Part shown: piece after piece, positions 61,587-64,000 of the stretch | Layout of the letters: every line of letters begins with the position of its first letter | How positions within the stretch are numbered: the stretch's first letter is position 1 | Origin: Stenotrophomonas maltophilia | GTDB lineage: Bacteria > Pseudomonadota > Gammaproteobacteria > Xanthomonadales > Xanthomonadaceae | Direction of reading: 5' to 3' | Assembly: GCF_023518235.1 (NCBI RefSeq) | Contig: NZ_CP090423.1 | Location: 868,001 to 932,000, forward strand | Length of the DNA: 64,000 bases | Notes under the pieces: generated by a model | Databases searched by the model: none | Told to the model about the DNA's origin: nothing | What the model saw: only the letters and a program-made list of their open reading frames with translations | Position numbers and translations under genes: made by a program

Positions 61587-62501
61587 ATGCTGGAACGGAT
61601 CCACCTGAGCATCGTGCAGCAGGTCGAGCAGCAGGGCTCGCTCACCGCCGCCGCCGGCGTGCTCAACCTGACCCAATCGGCGCTGAGCCACAGCATGAAG
61701 AAGCTGGAGCAGCAGCTGGGCACCGATATCTGGCTGCGCGAGGGCCGCAGCCTGCGGCTGACCCAGGCCGGGCAATACCTGCTGGCCGTGGCCAACCGGG
61801 TACTGCCGCAGCTGGACCTGGCCGAAGAGCGGCTGGGCCAGTTCGCCCAGGGCGAACGCGGCACGCTGCGCATCGGCATGGAATGCCACCCCTGCTACCA
61901 GTGGTTGCTGAAGATCGTCTCGCCGTACCTGGCCGCGTGGCCGGATGTGGATGTGGACGTGAAGCAGAAGTTCCAGTTCGGCGGCATCGGCGCTCTGTTC
62001 GGCTATGAGATCGACCTGCTGGTCACGCCGGATCCATTGATGAAGCCCGGCCTGAAGTTCGTCCCGGTGTTCGATTACGAACAGGTGCTGGTGGTGGCCA
62101 AGGACCACGCCCTGGCCAGGGTGGACCATGTAAAGCCGCGCCAGCTGGCCCAGGAAGTGCTGATCAGCTACCCGGTGCCGTTCGAGCGGCTGGACATCTA
62201 CAACCAGTTCCTGCTGCCGGCCGGCATCACCCCACGGCGCCACAAGGCCATCGAGACCACCGACATCATGATGCAGATGGTAGCCAGTGGCCGCGGCGTG
62301 GCGGCCATGCCGCGCTGGCTGGTGGAGGAGTACGCCGAGCGCATGGACGTGGTGCCGGTACGGCTGGGCGCCAAAGGCATCCCCAAGCAGATCTATCTGG
62401 GGGCGCGCCAGAGCGACACCGGCATCGACTACCTGGAGGCCTTCATCGAGCTGGCCCGCCATAGCACGCCCATCGCCCGCGCCGCACACGGGGTTGCTTG
62501 A
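61587..62501 (+). CDS. metR: MetR-like LysR-family regulator
   Basis: 304 residues. The N-terminal HTH (AAAGVLNLTQSALSHSMKKLE, ~21-41) and opening HLSIVQQVEQQGSLTAAAG match MetR, including its characteristic AL(S)H in the recognition helix. GMECHPCYQWLLKIV (~93-107) corresponds to the MetR effector domain, which senses homocysteine. Divergent from the FMN reductase-mesX-mesD unit and overlapping the MTHFR-like gene by one base (TGATG), so it is placed to control both. Confidence 0.85.
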   Translation: MLERIHLSIVQQVEQQGSLTAAAGVLNLTQSALSHSMKKLEQQLGTDIWLREGRSLRLTQAGQYLLAVANRVLPQLDLAEERLGQFAQGERGTLRIGMECHPCYQWLLKIVSPYLAAWPDVDVDVKQKFQFGGIGALFGYEIDLLVTPDPLMKPGLKFVPVFDYEQVLVVAKDHALARVDHVKPRQLAQEVLISYPVPFERLDIYNQFLLPAGITPRRHKAIETTDIMMQMVASGRGVAAMPRWLVEEYAERMDVVPVRLGAKGIPKQIYLGARQSDTGIDYLEAFIELARHSTPIARAAHGVA

Positions 62502-63370
62502 TGTCCGCATTGCTTGCCGCGCGGGCGCGCGCCTTCATCAACGCCTTTTCATTGGAAGTCAGCGCCAAGGCGCTGCCGGCGCTGCGTGAACAGGCTGCCC
62601 GCATCGCACCCGGCACGCTGGTCTCCATCCCCTATCTGGCCAGCGAAGACGACGAGGCACGGCTGGCCGCGGCGCGCACGGTGCGCGAACTGGGCTTTGC
62701 GCCGATGCCGCATGTTTCCGCACGCCGCGTGCCGTCGCGCGCGGCACTTGAGCGCTTCATCGTCCGCGCCGTCAGCGAGGCCGGTGCCGAGCGCTGCCTG
62801 CTGATTGCCGGCGATCTGTCCACGCCCGCTGGACCCTTCGCAGACAGTGCCTCGATCATCGCTACCGGCATCCTCGAGCGCGCCGGCATCAAGTCGGTCG
62901 GCATCGCCGGGCACCCTGAGGGCCACCCGGCGATGGGCGATGCGCAGCGCTGGCGGGTGCTGGCGCACAAATGCCAGGCCATCGAAGCACGCGGTATGGC
63001 GCCGATGATCGTCACCCAGTTCGCGTTCGATGCCGACCTGGTGCTGGCCTGGCTGCACGCGCTGCGTGGCCATGGCATCAGCCATCCGGTGCTGCTGGGC
63101 GTGCCGGGCCCCGCCAGCATTGCGCGGCTGGTGCGCTACGCCACGATGTGCGGCGTGGGTGCCAGCACCTCGATGCTGGCCCGCTACGGCATTTCAATTG
63201 GCCGGTTGCTGGGAACCGCAGGCCCGGAGGTGTTCGTGGATCGCCTTATGCAGGGCTTGCGCGACGACGATGGCCCGGTCAGCCCACACATCTTCCCGTT
63301 CGGCGGTGTCGCCCCCTCGCTGGACTGGATCGACATGTATCGGCAGCGTGGCACCCCAGGCAACCGCTGA
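62501..63370 (+). CDS. metF: Methylenetetrahydrofolate reductase-like protein
   Basis: 289 residues, a TIM-barrel of MetF length. The family-type motif GIAGHPEGHPAMG (~134-146) and FDADLVLAWLHAL (~175-187) agree with FAD-dependent 5,10-methylene-THF reductases, but the N-terminus is weaker than in standard MetF (FSLEVSAKALP replaces the usual FEFFPPK). It overlaps metR. In E. coli it would make methyl-THF for MetE or MetH; next to the folate-independent MesD it may instead be a divergent member that acts on another methyl carrier. Confidence 0.75.
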   Translation: MSALLAARARAFINAFSLEVSAKALPALREQAARIAPGTLVSIPYLASEDDEARLAAARTVRELGFAPMPHVSARRVPSRAALERFIVRAVSEAGAERCLLIAGDLSTPAGPFADSASIIATGILERAGIKSVGIAGHPEGHPAMGDAQRWRVLAHKCQAIEARGMAPMIVTQFAFDADLVLAWLHALRGHGISHPVLLGVPGPASIARLVRYATMCGVGASTSMLARYGISIGRLLGTAGPEVFVDRLMQGLRDDDGPVSPHIFPFGGVAPSLDWIDMYRQRGTPGNR

Positions 63371-63395
63371 AGGACCTGGCCCATGCACAATCGAG

Positions 63396-63411
63396 GCCCG
63401 CTTCTGCGGGC
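63396..63411 (+). terminator. Terminator after metF-like gene
   Basis: GCCCGC-TTCT-GCGGGC hairpin 25 bases after the stop, followed by TTCGTC. Confidence 0.65.
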
Positions 63412-63506
63412 TTCGTCGAGCCCCACAGGCGTTTCGTCGCAGATCTTCTTCCGCAGCGGCGTGTTCGGCTAGGCTGCGCGCACTGACTGCCAGATTGAAG
63501 GGACTC

Positions 63507-64000
63507 ATGAACCGATGGTTGTTGCTGGCCCTTGCCGCATTGCCCTGCGCCGCCGGTGCCGTGGTGGTCCGTCACGACGTTGACGATGCCCGCTACCGCA
63601 TCGAGGCCGCCGCGTTCCCGGCACTGGCCGACATGCCGGGCGAAGGGCATGGCGTTCTCATTGCGCCGCGCTGGGTACTTACCGCAGCGCATGCGGCACC
63701 GATGGAAGGCATGGGCGCAACCGTCGCCATCAACGGGGCGAACTACGGCGTCGAACGGGTCGTTCTGCATCCCGGCTTCAAGCGCATGCCGGAAGCCCTG
63801 GGGAAAGAGGCCATGGCCACCGGCAGCGCGTCGAGGATCCATGCGTTCCTGGCCACCTCCGATGACATCGCGCTGGTCAGGTTGGCAACGCCGGTCAACG
63901 ATGTGCAGCCGGTCGCACTCTATCGCGGCTCCGGTGAGGCCGGGCAGGTTGCCGCGCTGATCGGCAAGGGCGCTACCGGCACCGGCGCCATTGGGCTGGT
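63507..64000 (+). CDS. Trypsin-like serine protease, truncated by window end
   Basis: 164 residues visible; the frame is still open at the window end. Signal peptide MNRWLLLALAALPCAAGA. Chymotrypsin-fold motifs: WVLTAAHA with the catalytic His (~56-63) and SDDIALVRL with the catalytic Asp (~117-125). The Ser region lies beyond the window. Secreted S1 peptidase by these two motifs. The ATG at 63507 has GAAGGG upstream. Confidence 0.85.
   Translation, partial: MNRWLLLALAALPCAAGAVVVRHDVDDARYRIEAAAFPALADMPGEGHGVLIAPRWVLTAAHAAPMEGMGATVAINGANYGVERVVLHPGFKRMPEALGKEAMATGSASRIHAFLATSDDIALVRLATPVNDVQPVALYRGSGEAGQVAALIGKGATGTGAIGL

Noticed and set aside
1..64000. tRNA, rRNA, CRISPR arrays, insertion sequences, prophage genes or attachment sites
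   Set aside because: None was visible on reading; the intergenic gaps are short and the gene families look chromosomal.

Overview
The window looks like chromosomal DNA of a gamma-proteobacterium in the Stenotrophomonas/Xanthomonas group, most likely the S. maltophilia complex. This rests on the high GC with strong G/C third-position bias, the family mix (very large PA-domain subtilase, YadA-like adhesin, TonB receptor, two serine beta-lactamase-like hydrolases, MesD/MesX methionine synthase) and dense gene packing. That assignment is inference; no search was run. No rRNA, tRNA, insertion sequence, prophage or CRISPR array is visible.

Layout. 0-2.6 kb: a secreted, repeat-containing protein operon (cut by the window edge) with a near-consensus sigma-54 promoter, divergent from its probable sigma-54 activator. 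2.6-10.7 kb: small accessory genes (GFA-like protein, PD40 beta-propeller protein, duplicated DUF1579-like Tat protein, LysR and AraC regulators, glyoxalase-like protein, HAD phosphatase, secreted DNA/RNA endonuclease, HExxH exported protein). 11-17.5 kb: exported surface functions (subtilase, trimeric autotransporter, CocE-like hydrolase). 17.5-20.4 kb: an unrecognised gene pair, a nucleotidyltransferase-like protein and a Nudix protein.

20.7-40.6 kb is the most coherent part: a photo-oxidative stress and light-sensing island. An ECF sigma factor and a ChrR anti-sigma factor with all ChrR zinc ligands in place sit next to an eight-gene membrane-lipid operon (desaturase, FAD oxidoreductase, DUF1365, two cyclopropane-synthase-family methyltransferases, DUF2878, DUF1295, lipocalin). 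I found the same promoter, CTGCATCCA-N15-CGTA, in front of five transcription units: the ECF operon, the divergent exported protein, the lipid operon, tspO and a fasciclin gene. This defines a compact regulon. Embedded in it is a heme oxygenase, bacteriophytochrome, response regulator and hybrid kinase operon, in which the bacteriophytochrome carries a one-base frameshift.

40.7-42.9 kb: small uncharacterised genes. 42.9-53.5 kb: a probable uptake and catabolic system for an ester or hydroxyacyl polymer. It comprises a TonB receptor, alpha/beta hydrolase, MaoC hydratase and SSS-type sensor kinase in one operon, a LuxR-type response regulator, an acyl-CoA ligase, and a secreted PHB-depolymerase-like esterase. 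A shared CTAG-centred palindrome lies in the two divergent control regions, which links the parts. 53.6-58.7 kb: two serine beta-lactamase-like hydrolases, one behind a BlaI/MecI-type operator, plus ArsB-like and MFS transporters. 58.8-63.4 kb: a methionine island (mesD, mesX, FMN reductase; divergent metR-like and metF-like). The window ends inside a trypsin-like protease.
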